Made by a program: the position numbers and the translations under genes. The notes under the pieces are model-generated. The model ran no database searches. It worked only from the letters and a program-made list of their open reading frames with translations, and was not told the DNA's origin. A DNA stretch of 64,000 nt from Kitasatospora sp. NBC_01266 (GTDB lineage: Bacteria; Actinomycetota; Actinomycetes; Streptomycetales; Streptomycetaceae), in contig NZ_CP108458.1 of the NCBI RefSeq assembly GCF_036242395.1, positions 2,914,001-2,978,000 on the forward strand, in the 5' to 3' direction. How positions within the stretch are numbered: the first letter of the stretch is position 1; the number at the start of each line of letters is the position of its first letter. Of this stretch, positions 15,397-24,262 are shown in pieces.

Positions 15397-16305
15397 TCAG
15401 CCCCGCGCCAGCCGCTCCAGCCTGGCCCGGCTCTCCGCGTCGCTCGGCGTGTACGTCACCAGGCGGTTCCCCCGTCGCGGGCCGAGCCACATGTTGGTGT
15501 AGTCCAGCCAGAGCACGCCGACCTCGGGGTGGTTGAACCCCTTGACGCCGTTGTCGCCCGCCGCCACCTCGTGCCGCTGCCACATCTCCTCGAAGTCCGG
15601 TGAGGCCTGGCGCAGTCGGGCGACCAGCGTCTTCCAGGTCGGCTCGGCCACGTGCTCGGCCATCGCCGAGCGCAGCCTGGCCACGGTCTGGCGGCGGGCG
15701 CCGTCCACGTCGAGCCAACGCGCCTGGAAGGACTGGTCGGCGAAGAGCTGCCAGATCAGGTTGCGCTCCTCGAAGGGGAGTTGGGAGAAGTCACCGAGCA
15801 GCCGGGCGAACATGTCGTTGTGTGCCAGCACGTCGTAGCGGCTGTTGAGCACCCAGGCGGGCAGCGGCGAGAGCTTGTCGAGGATCTCCCGCACCACGGG
15901 GGTGACCACCGGGCAGTCCGAACTCGGCGTCGGGTTGCCCGCCCCGGCCAGGATGTAGAGGTGGGTGCGCTCGTTGGGGTCGAGCAGCAGCGCCCGGGAG
16001 ACCGCCTCCAGCACCTGGCCCGACACCTGGATGTCCCGCCCCTGCTCCAGCCAGGTGTACCAGGTGACCCCGACCGCGGCGAGCTGCGCGACCTCCTCGC
16101 GGCGCAGGCCCGGCGTGCGGCGGCGGCCGGTGCTCGGCAGGCCGACCTGCTCGGGCAGGATCCGCTCGCGGCGGCTGCGCAGGAAGGCGGCCAGCTCCTG
16201 GCGGCGCACATCGGGCGGCGAGGAGGCCATGGCGGCGGCAGCAGTGCCGGCAGCGGCGCCAACAGGGCTCACGGGGGCGGTCGTCGGCGAGTTCGTGATG
16301 CGCAT
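15397..16305 (-). CDS. XRE-family regulator with MmyB-like ligand-binding domain
   Basis: The product (302 residues, or 277 if translation starts at the ATG at 16230) has a helix-turn-helix with the signature RRRTPGLRREEVAQLAAVGVTWYTWLEQG (in parts) and a C-terminal domain with the WVLNSRYDVLAHN and WLDYTNMW patterns of the MmyB-like ligand-binding family. It is divergent from a drug-efflux type MFS transporter, which it probably controls. The same pair of gene types occurs again at 31785-34229. No good ribosome site distinguishes the starts. Confidence 0.85.
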   Translation of the reverse strand: MRITNSPTTAPVSPVGAAAGTAAAAMASSPPDVRRQELAAFLRSRRERILPEQVGLPSTGRRRTPGLRREEVAQLAAVGVTWYTWLEQGRDIQVSGQVLEAVSRALLLDPNERTHLYILAGAGNPTPSSDCPVVTPVVREILDKLSPLPAWVLNSRYDVLAHNDMFARLLGDFSQLPFEERNLIWQLFADQSFQARWLDVDGARRQTVARLRSAMAEHVAEPTWKTLVARLRQASPDFEEMWQRHEVAAGDNGVKGFNHPEVGVLWLDYTNMWLGPRRGNRLVTYTPSDAESRARLERLARG

Positions 16306-16356
16306 GCGACCAGCATGCGCCTTGCGCTCCCAGCGAGCGACCCTAGTGCCAGGTAG

Positions 16357-16390
16357 TCCTGATAACAGGATAACGAGACTCTGGTACCAG
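16357..16390. promoter_or_regulatory. Two short palindromes between divergent XRE and MFS genes
   Basis: TCCTG-ATAA-CAGGA (16357-16370) and CTGGTACCAG (16381-16390) lie in the 112-bp divergent gap. They are candidate binding sites for the XRE regulator. Confidence 0.4.
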
Positions 16391-16417
16391 GTTGTGGAGA
16401 GGCGGATCGTAGTACCC

Positions 16418-17866
16418 GTGACTCAGCAACTGGTACGCCCACAGGCCCATCCCATCCGCTCCTCAGCTCCGGCCGCTCCCGCGCGTCACACCCTGACCAC
16501 CGCGGGTCTGGTCACCCTCCTGCTGGGCGCCTTCCTGCCCATGCTGGACTTCTTCGTCGTCAACGTCGCCCTGCCCACCATCGACCACCAACTCTCGGCC
16601 GGACCAGCCGTGTTGGAGCTGATCGCGGCCGGCTACGGGATCGCCTTCGCGGTGCTGCTGGTGCTGGGCGGCCGACTCGGCGACAGCCTGGGCCGCCGCA
16701 GGCTGTTCCTGATCGGCGTCACCGCCTTCGCCCTCACCTCGCTGGCCTGCGGCCTGGCCCCCACCGCCTGGACCCTGGTCGCCGCCCGGGTCGCGCAGGG
16801 CGCCTCGGCCGCGCTGTTGGTCCCGCAGGTGCTCGCCATCATCGCCGCCACCACCGAAGGGGCCAAGCGGGCCCGGGCGCTGAGCGTCTACGGCGCGGTC
16901 GGCGGCATCAGCGTGGTGGTCGGGCAGGTGCTCGGCGGCATGCTGGTCCAGGCCGACCTGTTCGGCAGCAGCTGGCGCTCGATCTTCCTGCTCAACGTGC
17001 CGTTCGCGGTCCTCACCGTGCTGCTGGGCCTGCGCTTCGTGCCGGAGAACCGCTCGGACGCCCCGAGCCGGGTCGACGTGCCGGGTACCGTCCTGCTGAG
17101 CGTCGCGCTGCTCAGCCTGTTCATCCCGCTGATGGAGGGCCGCGCCGCGGGGTGGCCGCTGTGGAGCTGGCTGCTGCTGGCGCTCTTCCCGTTCGCCGCT
17201 TGGGCGTTCGTGGCCGTGGAGCAGCGCACCGAGCGGGCCGGCGGCAGCCCGCTGGTGCCGCTGTCGCTGCTGCGGATCCCCGACATGCGCCGTGGCCTGG
17301 GCATCGCGGTGCCGTACTTCACCAACTTCGGCGCCTTCATGTTCGTCCTGGCGATCACCCTGCAGCAGGGCCTCAAGTTGAGCCCGCTGGACGCCGGTTG
17401 GGCACTGGTGCCGCTGGCGGTCGGCTACTTCACCTCCTCGCTGGCCGGTCCGCGACTGATCGGCCGGTTCGGCAGCCGGGTCATCACAGCGGGCTCGCTG
17501 ATCAACCCGACGGGCACGATCGTGCTGCTGATCACGGTTCTGACGGACTATCAGCACCTGAGCGTGCTCACCCTGCTGCCGGGGATGGCGCTGACCGGCC
17601 TCGGCAACGGGCTGATCGGGACGCCGCTGTTCCGGGTGGTGCTGGCGAAGGTGCCGGCCGACAAGGCGGGCGTGGGGAGCGGGGTGCTCGCGACCACGCA
17701 GCAGTCGAGCCTGGCCCTGGGGGTGGCGACGCTGGGAACCCTGTTCCTGTCGCTGATCAGCTCGGTCGGCATGGCGCACGGGCTGGCGATCGTGCTGGGC
17801 ATCGAGCTGGTGGGCGCGGTGGTGATCACCTACCTGAGCACCCGGCTGCCGCGGAGCATGAGCTGA
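16418..17866 (+). CDS. MFS transporter, DHA2 (14-helix) drug-efflux type
   Basis: This 482-residue membrane protein starts at the GTG at 16418. It has the DHA2 features LDFFVVNVALPTI in helix 1, GGRLGDSLGRRRLF in the helix 2-3 loop and a conserved late ATTQQSSLALGVATLG. About 14 helices are expected. DHA2 proteins export drugs or toxic metabolites with proton antiport. Divergent pairing with an MmyB-like regulator suggests induction by a small molecule. The ribosome site is weak (GGAGAGG about 15 bases upstream), so the exact start is not certain. A long hairpin follows. Confidence 0.88.
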   Translation: MTQQLVRPQAHPIRSSAPAAPARHTLTTAGLVTLLLGAFLPMLDFFVVNVALPTIDHQLSAGPAVLELIAAGYGIAFAVLLVLGGRLGDSLGRRRLFLIGVTAFALTSLACGLAPTAWTLVAARVAQGASAALLVPQVLAIIAATTEGAKRARALSVYGAVGGISVVVGQVLGGMLVQADLFGSSWRSIFLLNVPFAVLTVLLGLRFVPENRSDAPSRVDVPGTVLLSVALLSLFIPLMEGRAAGWPLWSWLLLALFPFAAWAFVAVEQRTERAGGSPLVPLSLLRIPDMRRGLGIAVPYFTNFGAFMFVLAITLQQGLKLSPLDAGWALVPLAVGYFTSSLAGPRLIGRFGSRVITAGSLINPTGTIVLLITVLTDYQHLSVLTLLPGMALTGLGNGLIGTPLFRVVLAKVPADKAGVGSGVLATTQQSSLALGVATLGTLFLSLISSVGMAHGLAIVLGIELVGAVVITYLSTRLPRSMS

Positions 17867-17890
17867 CCCGGCGTTCGCCGGCGCCGCCGG

Positions 17891-17964
17891 CCGGGGCGAC
17901 GGAGTCCGGGGGCCGGTCCCTACCGTGAAAGGGCGGGACCGGCCCCCGAATTCCGTCGCCCCGG
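17891..17964 (+). terminator. Long two-part hairpin
   Basis: Outer arms 17891-17903 and 17952-17964 (13 bp) and inner arms 17907-17920 and 17935-17948 (14 bp) are perfect, separated by a 3x3 internal loop, with a 14-base loop at the tip. It begins 25 bp after the MFS gene and ends 28 bp before the next start, so it should insulate the two. Confidence 0.8.
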
Positions 17965-17991
17965 TCCATCTCCTGCTGAGACGATGACCCC

Positions 17992-18555
17992 ATGACCCAC
18001 CCGTCCGACACCCGCACCCGCGAAGACCTCGCCGCCCTGGTCGCATCCGGCGCCCGGCCCAAGTACCTGTTCTTCTGGGGCCACCAGCCGCAGCGCGACA
18101 AGACGATCGGCACCGGAGCGCTGAGCCAGTGGTGGCCGTGCCGGTTCACCATCGACGACATCACGTACGGCAGCGCCGAGCACTGGATGATGGCGCAGAA
18201 GGCCCGCCTCTTCGAGGACCCCGAGACCGAGCAGCGGATCCTCGCCGCCCGCACCCCCGCCGAGGCCAAGAAGTTCGGCCGGCTGGTCCGGGGCTTCGAC
18301 GAGGAGCGCTGGGCCGCCGAGCGGTTCGGCTTCGTGGTGGCGGGCAACCTGGCCAAGTTCGGCCAGGACCAGGCGCTGCGCGACTACCTGCTCGGCACCG
18401 GCAACCGGGTGGTGGTCGAGGCCAGCCCGCTGGACCGGGTCTGGGGCATCGGCCTGGCCGCCCACGACCTGGGCGCCGACGACCCGAACCGCTGGCGCGG
18501 GCTCAACCTGCTCGGCTTCGCGCTGATGGAGGCCCGCGCACAGCTCGCCGCCTGA
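17992..18555 (+). CDS. NADAR (YbiA-like) family protein
   Basis: This 187-residue protein has the NADAR family pattern: FWGHQP near the N-terminus, LSQWWPCRFTIDDITYGSAEHWMMAQKA, and a C-terminal DRVWGIGL with a conserved Trp-Gly. NADAR proteins include YbiA, which cleaves N-glycosidic bonds of damaged riboflavin precursors, and enzymes that remove ADP-ribose from nucleic acids. Which of these applies is unknown. It is a monocistronic gene between two strong hairpins. Confidence 0.9.
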   Translation: MTHPSDTRTREDLAALVASGARPKYLFFWGHQPQRDKTIGTGALSQWWPCRFTIDDITYGSAEHWMMAQKARLFEDPETEQRILAARTPAEAKKFGRLVRGFDEERWAAERFGFVVAGNLAKFGQDQALRDYLLGTGNRVVVEASPLDRVWGIGLAAHDLGADDPNRWRGLNLLGFALMEARAQLAA

Positions 18556-18563
18556 TGATGCGT

Positions 18564-18598
18564 CAGGGCCCGTACCGCGCGGCGCGGTACGGGCCCTG
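18564..18598. terminator. Bidirectional hairpin terminator
   Basis: Arms 18564-18580 and 18582-18598 are perfectly complementary over 17 bp around a single centre base. It lies between the convergent NADAR and glyS genes. Confidence 0.85.
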
Positions 18599-18616
18599 AT
18601 GTTCGAACTGCGGGAC

Positions 18617-19999
18617 TCAGCAGCCGATCAGCCGCGCGCCCAGGTACGCCTTGACCTGGTCCAGCGACACCCGCTCCTGCGACATGGTGTCGCGCTCGCG
18701 GATGGTCACCGCGTTGTCCTCCAGGGTGTCGAAGTCGACGGTGACGCAGAACGGCGTGCCGATCTCGTCCTGGCGGCGGTAGCGCTTGCCGATCGCACCC
18801 GCGTCGTCGAACTCGACGTTCCACGCGGTGCGCAGGTCGGCGGCCAGGCCCCGGGCCTTCGGGGAGAGGTCGGCGTTGCGCGACAGCGGCAGCACCGCGA
18901 CCTTGACCGGGGCGAGCCGGGGGTCGAGCCGCATGCCGACGCGCTTCTCCATGACGCCCTTGGCGTTGGGGGCCTCGTCCTCGAAGTAGGCGTCGAGCAG
19001 GAAGGCCAGCATGGCGCGGTTCAGGCCCGCTGCCGGCTCGATGACGTACGGGAAGTACCGCTCGCCGGACTCCTGGTCGAAGTACTTGAGGTCCTGGCCG
19101 GAGTGCTCGCTGTGCACCGACAGGTCGTAGTCGGTGCGGTTGGCGATGCCCTCCAGCTCGGAGAACTCGGTGCCGCCGAAGTTGAAGCGGTACTCGATGT
19201 CCACCGTGCGCTTGGCGTAGTGCGAGAGCTTCTCCTTCGGGTGCTCGAAGAAGCGCATGTTCTCGGTGCGCAGGCCCAGGTCGGTGTACCAGTTCCAGCG
19301 CTGCTCGAGCCAGTACTCGTGCCAGGTCTCGTCCTCGCCGGGCTTGACGAAGAACTCCATCTCCATCTGCTCGAACTCGCGGGTGCGGAAGATGAAGTTG
19401 CCGGGCGTGATCTCGTTGCGGAAGCTCTTGCCAACCTGGGCGATGCCGAACGGCGGCTTGCGACGCGAGGTGGTCTGCACGGCCTTGAAGTTGGTGAAGA
19501 TGCCCTGCGCCGTCTCCGGGCGCAGGTAGGCCAGGCCGCCCGCGTCCTCGGTGACACCCAGGTGGGTCTTCAGCATGCCCGAGAACTCCTTGGGCTCCGT
19601 GAAGGCGCCCTTGGTGCCGCAGTGCGGGCAGTTGATGTCGGCCAGGCCGTTGGCGGGCAGCTTGCCGTGCTTGGCCTCGTAGGCCTCCTCCAAGTGGTCC
19701 GCGCGGAACCGCTTGTGGCAGGAGGTGCACTCGGTCAGCGGGTCGTTGAAGGTGGCGACGTGGCCCGAGGCCTCCCAGACCTCGCGGGCCAGGATCACCG
19801 AGGAGTCAAGTCCGACCACGTCCTCGCGAGCGTGCACCATCGTGCGCCACCACTGGCGCTTGATGTTCTCCTTGAGCTCCACACCCAGCGGCCCGTAGTC
19901 CCAGGCGGCGCGAGTGCCGCCGTAGATCTCGCTGCAGGGGTAGACGAAGCCTCGGCGCTTGCTCAGGCTGACGATCGTGTCGATCTTGTCGGCGGCCAC
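18617..19999 (-). CDS. glyS: Glycyl-tRNA synthetase
   Basis: The 460-residue class II synthetase charges tRNA-Gly with glycine in the cytoplasm. It begins [24 protein letters not shown], contains a zinc-binding pair (CTSCHKRF and CPHCGTKGA), the class II motif 2 region [21 protein letters not shown], and motif 3 [10 protein letters not shown]. This is the alpha2 dimer type found in actinomycetes and eukaryotes, not the alpha2beta2 type. The start is a GTG at 19999 with GAAGAGAG upstream. It is divergent from the zinc uptake operon and ends at a strong hairpin. Confidence 0.97.
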   Translation of the reverse strand: MAADKIDTIVSLSKRRGFVYPCSEIYGGTRAAWDYGPLGVELKENIKRQWWRTMVHAREDVVGLDSSVILAREVWEASGHVATFNDPLTECTSCHKRFRADHLEEAYEAKHGKLPANGLADINCPHCGTKGAFTEPKEFSGMLKTHLGVTEDAGGLAYLRPETAQGIFTNFKAVQTTSRRKPPFGIAQVGKSFRNEITPGNFIFRTREFEQMEMEFFVKPGEDETWHEYWLEQRWNWYTDLGLRTENMRFFEHPKEKLSHYAKRTVDIEYRFNFGGTEFSELEGIANRTDYDLSVHSEHSGQDLKYFDQESGERYFPYVIEPAAGLNRAMLAFLLDAYFEDEAPNAKGVMEKRVGMRLDPRLAPVKVAVLPLSRNADLSPKARGLAADLRTAWNVEFDDAGAIGKRYRRQDEIGTPFCVTVDFDTLEDNAVTIRERDTMSQERVSLDQVKAYLGARLIGC

Positions 20000-20173
20000 A
20001 GTGCTCTCTTCAGACGACGCCGCACGCGCGGTGCGACGGCACGGTCAAGGCGCGGCTGGTTGCGCGCACCCGAATACCTCAGGTTACCGGGCAGGCGGGT
20101 GGCGGGTTCAAATCGATAACGTCCGCGCGCGTTCGAGCCGGCGAACAACGGGCACCGCCGACGGCAGGAGATT

Positions 20174-20210
20174 TTGACAATCCTTTGCCATAAGATGACA
20201 ATGATTTTCA
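20174..20210 (+). promoter_or_regulatory. znuA promoter with Zur box
   Basis: TTGACA (20174-20179) and GACAAT (20197-20202) are spaced 17 bp. The 15-bp box TGACAATGATTTTCA (20196-20210) matches the actinobacterial Zur consensus (TGaaAatGatttTCa) with one break in symmetry. It covers the -10 element and the expected transcription start at or next to the ATG at 20210, so the mRNA is probably leaderless. Zinc-bound Zur would block the promoter. Confidence 0.85.
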
Positions 20211-21187
20211 TGAGCTACCGACGTGCCCTCCTCCCCCTCGCCCTGGCCGCGACCGGCTCAGCGCTGCTGACCGCCTGCGGCACCAGTGCCGGCGGCGGCG
20301 ACAGCAAGCACGCGGACGGCAGGCCGCAGGTGGTCGCGTCCTTCTACCCGATGCGGTACCTGGCCGAGCAGATCGGCGGGGACCGGGTCCACGTCACCGA
20401 CCTGACCGCCGCCGGCACCGAGCCGCACGACCTGGAGCTGACGGCCAAGCAGGTCGCCACCGTGCAGCGGGCCGACGCCGTCCTCTACCTCAAGGGCCTG
20501 CAGCCCACGGTGGACCGGGCCGTCGCCCAGTCGCACAGCGCGCACGTGCTGGACGCGGCGGCGCTCTCGCCGCTGGTGGAGCGCGGGGCGGGCGCCGAGG
20601 ACGGCGAGGACGGCGAGGCCGACCAGCACGAGCACGAGGGCGACCACGAGCACGGCCACGACCACGCGGCCGACCCGCACCTGTGGCTGGACCCGGCCCG
20701 CTACGCCACCGTCGCCCAGGGCGTCGGGGCCGAGCTGGCCAAGGCCGACCCGGCCAACGCCGACACCTACCGACGCAACGCGGACGACCTCACGGCCCGC
20801 CTCGCCACCCTGGACCAGGAGTACCGCGAGGGCCTGCACGGCTGCACCCAGCGCTCCTTCGTGACCAGCCACGCCGCCTTCGGCTACCTCGCCGACCGCT
20901 ACCAGCTGCGGCAGATCGCGATCAACGGCATCGACCCGGAGTCCGAGCCGACCCCGGCCCGGATGGCACGGATCCAGCAGACGGCCAAGGCGCAGGGCGC
21001 CACGACGGTCTTCTTCGAGGCGACGGCCGGCCCCCGGCTCGCCCAGAGCGTGGCCAAGGACCTGGACCTCAGGACCTCGGTGCTCGACCCGCTCGAAGGT
21101 GTCAGGAACGGCAGCGGGGCGGACTACTTCTCGGTCATGCGGCAGAACCTGGCCAACCTCCGCCCGGCGCTGGGCTGCGCGCGGTGA
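20210..21187 (+). CDS. znuA: Zinc ABC transporter, substrate-binding lipoprotein
   Basis: The 325-residue protein has a lipobox LLTAC with Cys23, so it is anchored outside the membrane. It is a cluster A-I metal-binding protein: conserved GTEPHDLELTAKQ, a His/Asp-rich loop (about 140-157), and later HAAFGYLADRY. The His-rich loop is a hallmark of ZnuA zinc receptors. The start at 20210 places the ATG on the transcription start; an upstream ATG at 20201 lies inside the promoter. It is followed by znuC with a 4-nt overlap. Confidence 0.95.
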   Translation: MSYRRALLPLALAATGSALLTACGTSAGGGDSKHADGRPQVVASFYPMRYLAEQIGGDRVHVTDLTAAGTEPHDLELTAKQVATVQRADAVLYLKGLQPTVDRAVAQSHSAHVLDAAALSPLVERGAGAEDGEDGEADQHEHEGDHEHGHDHAADPHLWLDPARYATVAQGVGAELAKADPANADTYRRNADDLTARLATLDQEYREGLHGCTQRSFVTSHAAFGYLADRYQLRQIAINGIDPESEPTPARMARIQQTAKAQGATTVFFEATAGPRLAQSVAKDLDLRTSVLDPLEGVRNGSGADYFSVMRQNLANLRPALGCAR

Positions 21188-21912
21188 GCACGGTGAGCAC
21201 GGTGGCCGCCACGAGTACTCCCGCCGTCCGCCTGCACGCCGCGCACGCGGTGCTCGGCGGGCGCCCGGTGCTGCGCGGGCTGGACCTGACCGTGGCCCGG
21301 GGCGAGGTGGTCGCGCTGCTCGGGGCGAACGGCTGCGGCAAGTCGACCACCGTCAAGGCCGTGGTCGGCACCGTGCCGCTGCTGAGCGGTGAGCGCGAGC
21401 TGTTCGGCACGCCCGGGGCGAAGTTCCGCGCCTGGCACCGGATCGGCTACGTGCCGCAGCGCAGCACGGCGGCCGGCGGGGTGCCGGCCACCGTGCGCGA
21501 GGTGGTCGCCACCGGGCGGCTGGCGCGGCACGGGCTGCTGCCGCTGCGCCGCCGGGACAGGGCGGCCGTCGAGGCGGCGCTGGACGCGGTCGGACTGGCG
21601 GCCCGGGCCGACGACCCGGTGGCCGAGCTGTCCGGCGGGCAGCAGCAGCGGGTGCTGATCGCCCGCGCGCTGGCCGGCGCACCGGAGCTGCTGGTGATGG
21701 ACGAGCCGACGGCGGGGGTGGACCTGGCCAGCCAGCGGGTACTGGCCGACGTGCTGCGCCGGGAGGTGGCGGGCGGCGGCTCGGTGCTGCTGGTGCTGCA
21801 CGAGCTGGGGCCGCTGGCGCCGCTGATCGACCGCGCGGTGCTGCTGCGCGAGGGGCGGGTGGCCCGGCAGGGCGCGCCCGCAGACCTGACCCCGACCGGG
21901 ACGCTGATATGA
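21184..21912 (+). CDS. znuC: Zinc ABC transporter, ATP-binding protein
   Basis: The 242-residue ATPase has Walker A GANGCGKST (47-55), signature LSGGQQQR, Walker B LLVMDEP and the switch His in LHELG. It powers zinc uptake together with the ZnuB permease. The GTG at 21184 overlaps the znuA stop (GTGA), and its own end overlaps the znuB start (ATGA), so the three genes are translationally coupled and under Zur control. Confidence 0.95.
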   Translation: MSTVSTVAATSTPAVRLHAAHAVLGGRPVLRGLDLTVARGEVVALLGANGCGKSTTVKAVVGTVPLLSGERELFGTPGAKFRAWHRIGYVPQRSTAAGGVPATVREVVATGRLARHGLLPLRRRDRAAVEAALDAVGLAARADDPVAELSGGQQQRVLIARALAGAPELLVMDEPTAGVDLASQRVLADVLRREVAGGGSVLLVLHELGPLAPLIDRAVLLREGRVARQGAPADLTPTGTLI

Positions 21913-22856
21913 CCGACCTCCTCTCCTTCGACCTGTTCGAGCCTCTGCGCTACGACTTCATGCGCCGCGCCCTGCTCGCCGCCCTGCTGGTCGGCGCCGT
22001 CGCCCCCGCCGTCGGCGGCTACCTGGTGCAGCGGCGCCAGGCGCTGATGGGCGACGGCATCGGGCACGTGGCGCTGACCGGGGTGGGCCTCGGGCTGGTC
22101 TTCCAGACCAGCCCGGTCTGGATGGCGGTGCTGGTCTGCGTGCTGGCCGCCGTGCTGATGGAACTGGTCCGGGCCCGCGGCAGCCGGCGCGGCGACATCG
22201 CGCTGGCGATGCTCTTCTACGGCGGGATGGCCTGCGGCCGGCTGCTGATCAGCAAGGCACCCGCGGCGAGCGGGACCGGCGGCAGCCTGGACAGCTACCT
22301 CTGGGGCTCGATCCTCGCGGTGGACACCGGCGACCTGCTGACCATCGCCGCGCTGGGCGCGGTGGTCGTCGCGGTCACCCTCGGGCTGCGCCGGCAGTTC
22401 TTCGCGCTCTGCCAGGACGAGGAGTTCGCCCGCGTCACCGGCGTCCCGGTGCGACTGCTCAACCTGCTGCTCGCGGTGCTGGCGGCGGTCACCGTGACGG
22501 TGGCGATGCGGGTGGTGGGGCTGCTGCTGGTGAGCGCGCTGATGGTGGTGCCGGTGGCGGCGGCGCAGGTGCTGACCCGCTCCTTCCTGGCCACCCAGTT
22601 GCTCGCGATCGGGCTGGGCGTGCTGGTCTCGCTGGGGGGCGTGGCCACCGCGTACCAGGCCGACGTACCACCGGGTTCCGCGATCGTGCTGCTGGCGATC
22701 GCCGTCTTCGCGGTGTTCGCCGCGCTGGCCGGCCCGCTGGCCCGGTGGCGGCACCGCGGGCGCAGGCCACCGGGCGGCGAGGTCGCCCCGATTCCGGAAT
22801 CCGCTGGTACCCGCCTTGAGGACGACCCGGTCGGTAGTGCGGGACTGGCACAATGA
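21909..22856 (+). CDS. znuB: Zinc ABC transporter, permease
   Basis: The 315-residue membrane protein has about eight hydrophobic segments and the ABC-3 permease pattern YLVQRRQALMGDGIGHVALTGVGLG, plus FALCQDEEFARVTGVPVRLLNLLLA. It forms the channel of the zinc importer. It follows znuC with an ATGA overlap and is followed after 35 bp by zur, so receptor, ATPase, permease and regulator form one unit. Confidence 0.94.
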   Translation: MTDLLSFDLFEPLRYDFMRRALLAALLVGAVAPAVGGYLVQRRQALMGDGIGHVALTGVGLGLVFQTSPVWMAVLVCVLAAVLMELVRARGSRRGDIALAMLFYGGMACGRLLISKAPAASGTGGSLDSYLWGSILAVDTGDLLTIAALGAVVVAVTLGLRRQFFALCQDEEFARVTGVPVRLLNLLLAVLAAVTVTVAMRVVGLLLVSALMVVPVAAAQVLTRSFLATQLLAIGLGVLVSLGGVATAYQADVPPGSAIVLLAIAVFAVFAALAGPLARWRHRGRRPPGGEVAPIPESAGTRLEDDPVGSAGLAQ

Positions 22857-22891
22857 GGGGTGACCCGCCCCGATCCTCAGGAGGAGCACCG

Positions 22892-23323
22892 GTGACCACC
22901 GCAGGCCCGTCGCCACGCGCCCGATCGACCAGGCAGCGCGCAGCCGTCTCCGCGGCGCTGGACGAGATCGAGGACTTCCGCAGCGCGCAGGAACTGCACG
23001 ACATGCTCAAGCACCGGGGCGACTCGGTCGGCCTGACCACCGTCTACCGCACCCTCCAGTCGCTGGCCGACGCCGGCGAGGTGGACGTGCTGCGCACCGC
23101 CGACGGCGAGGCGGTCTACCGCCGGTGCAGCAGCGGGCACCACCACCACCTGGTCTGCCGCCTCTGCGGCAGCACCGTGGAGGTCGAGGGCCCGGCGGTG
23201 GAGCGCTGGGCGAACACGGTGGCGGCCGAGCACGGGTTCAGCGACATCGCGCACACCCTGGAGATCTTCGGCACCTGCGCCGAGTGCACGGCCAAGCAGC
23301 GGGCCGCCGCGCAGCCCGGCTGA
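22892..23323 (+). CDS. zur: Zinc uptake regulator, Fur family
   Basis: The 143-residue protein is a Fur-family repressor: winged-helix part with SAQELHDMLKHRG and VGLTTVYRTLQSLADAGEVD, then metal sites in GHHHHLVCRLCG and GTCAEC (two CxxC pairs for structural zinc). The GTG at 22892 is preceded by AGGAGGAG; a longer frame from 22853 would add a non-conserved tail. The gene closes the znuACB operon, so zinc-bound Zur controls its own cluster through the box at 20196-20210. A 16-bp hairpin follows. Confidence 0.93.
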   Translation: MTTAGPSPRARSTRQRAAVSAALDEIEDFRSAQELHDMLKHRGDSVGLTTVYRTLQSLADAGEVDVLRTADGEAVYRRCSSGHHHHLVCRLCGSTVEVEGPAVERWANTVAAEHGFSDIAHTLEIFGTCAECTAKQRAAAQPG

Positions 23324-23362
23324 CCGGCGGCAGCGGCCCGGCGGGCAGCCGGAGAACGACAA

Positions 23363-23395
23363 GCCCCCGGCGGTTGGTGACCAACCGCCGGGGGC
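23363..23395. terminator. Bidirectional hairpin terminator
   Basis: Arms 23363-23378 and 23380-23395 form a perfect 16-bp stem around one base. It separates the convergent zur and uppS genes. Confidence 0.85.
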
Positions 23396-23420
23396 CATCG
23401 GGGAGTCGAACGCGGAACCG

Positions 23421-24260
23421 TCAGCGCTGGGTCGGCAGCTCCGGCGTCGCCGGGACCTCGTTGGGCAGCGCGCCGCCGAACCGGCGGTCGCGCATCGCGT
23501 ACTGCTCGCAGGCCCGCCACAGGTCACGCCGGTCGAAGTCGGGCCAGAGCACGTCCTGGAACACGAACTCGGCGTAAGCCGACTGCCAGAGCCAGAAGTT
23601 GGACGTGCGCTGCTCGCCGCTGGGGCGCAGGAAGAGGTCCACGTCCGGCATGTCCGGGTGGTACATGTACTTCGAGAGGGTCTTCTCGTTGACCTTCTTC
23701 GGGTCCAGCTTGCCGGCCGCCACGTCGGCGGCCAGCGCGGCGGCGGCGTCCGCCACCTCGGCCCGGCCGCCGTAGTTGACGCACATGTAGAGGGTGACCA
23801 GGTCGTTGTCCTTGGTCTGCTCCTCGGCCACCTGGAGCTCCTGCACCACGCTCTTCCAGAGCTTGGGCATCCGGCCCGCCCAGCGGATCCGCACGCCCAT
23901 CTCGTCCAGCTCGTCGCGGCGGCGGCGGATCACGTCCCGGTTGAAGTTCATCAGGAACTTCACCTCCTCCGGGGACCGCTTCCAGTTCTCGGTGGAGAAG
24001 GCGTAGAGCGAGATGTTCCCGACGCCCAGCTCGATGGCGCCCTTCAGCACGTCGAGCACCACGCTCTCGCCGACCTTGTGGCCCTCGGTGCGGGGCAGGC
24101 CGCGCTCCTTGGCCCAGCGGCCGTTGCCGTCCATCACGATCGCGACGTGCTCGGGGACCAGCTCGCCGGGGATCTTCGGCGGCTGGGCACCGCTCGGGTG
24201 CGGGTCCGGGGTGCGGTAGGTCCGCTGCTTGCTGCCGCCGAAGAGCCGTCGCGCTGCCAT
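23421..24260 (-). CDS. uppS: Isoprenyl transferase (undecaprenyl diphosphate synthase family)
   Basis: The 279-residue protein is a cis-prenyltransferase: [20 protein letters not shown] holds the catalytic Asp and diphosphate-binding residues, with [28 protein letters not shown] and [21 protein letters not shown] (partial) as further conserved regions. It elongates isoprenyl diphosphates with isopentenyl diphosphate to make the lipid carrier for cell-wall synthesis. The ATG at 24260 has GGAGAAG upstream; the recO stop lies 2 bp before it, so the two genes are co-expressed. Confidence 0.95.
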   Translation of the reverse strand: MAARRLFGGSKQRTYRTPDPHPSGAQPPKIPGELVPEHVAIVMDGNGRWAKERGLPRTEGHKVGESVVLDVLKGAIELGVGNISLYAFSTENWKRSPEEVKFLMNFNRDVIRRRRDELDEMGVRIRWAGRMPKLWKSVVQELQVAEEQTKDNDLVTLYMCVNYGGRAEVADAAAALAADVAAGKLDPKKVNEKTLSKYMYHPDMPDVDLFLRPSGEQRTSNFWLWQSAYAEFVFQDVLWPDFDRRDLWRACEQYAMRDRRFGGALPNEVPATPELPTQR

Positions 24261-24262
24261 GC

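Noticed and set aside
16463..18046. 527-codon minus strand frame across the MFS gene
   Set aside because: Antisense shadow with Arg/Gln/Gly low complexity.
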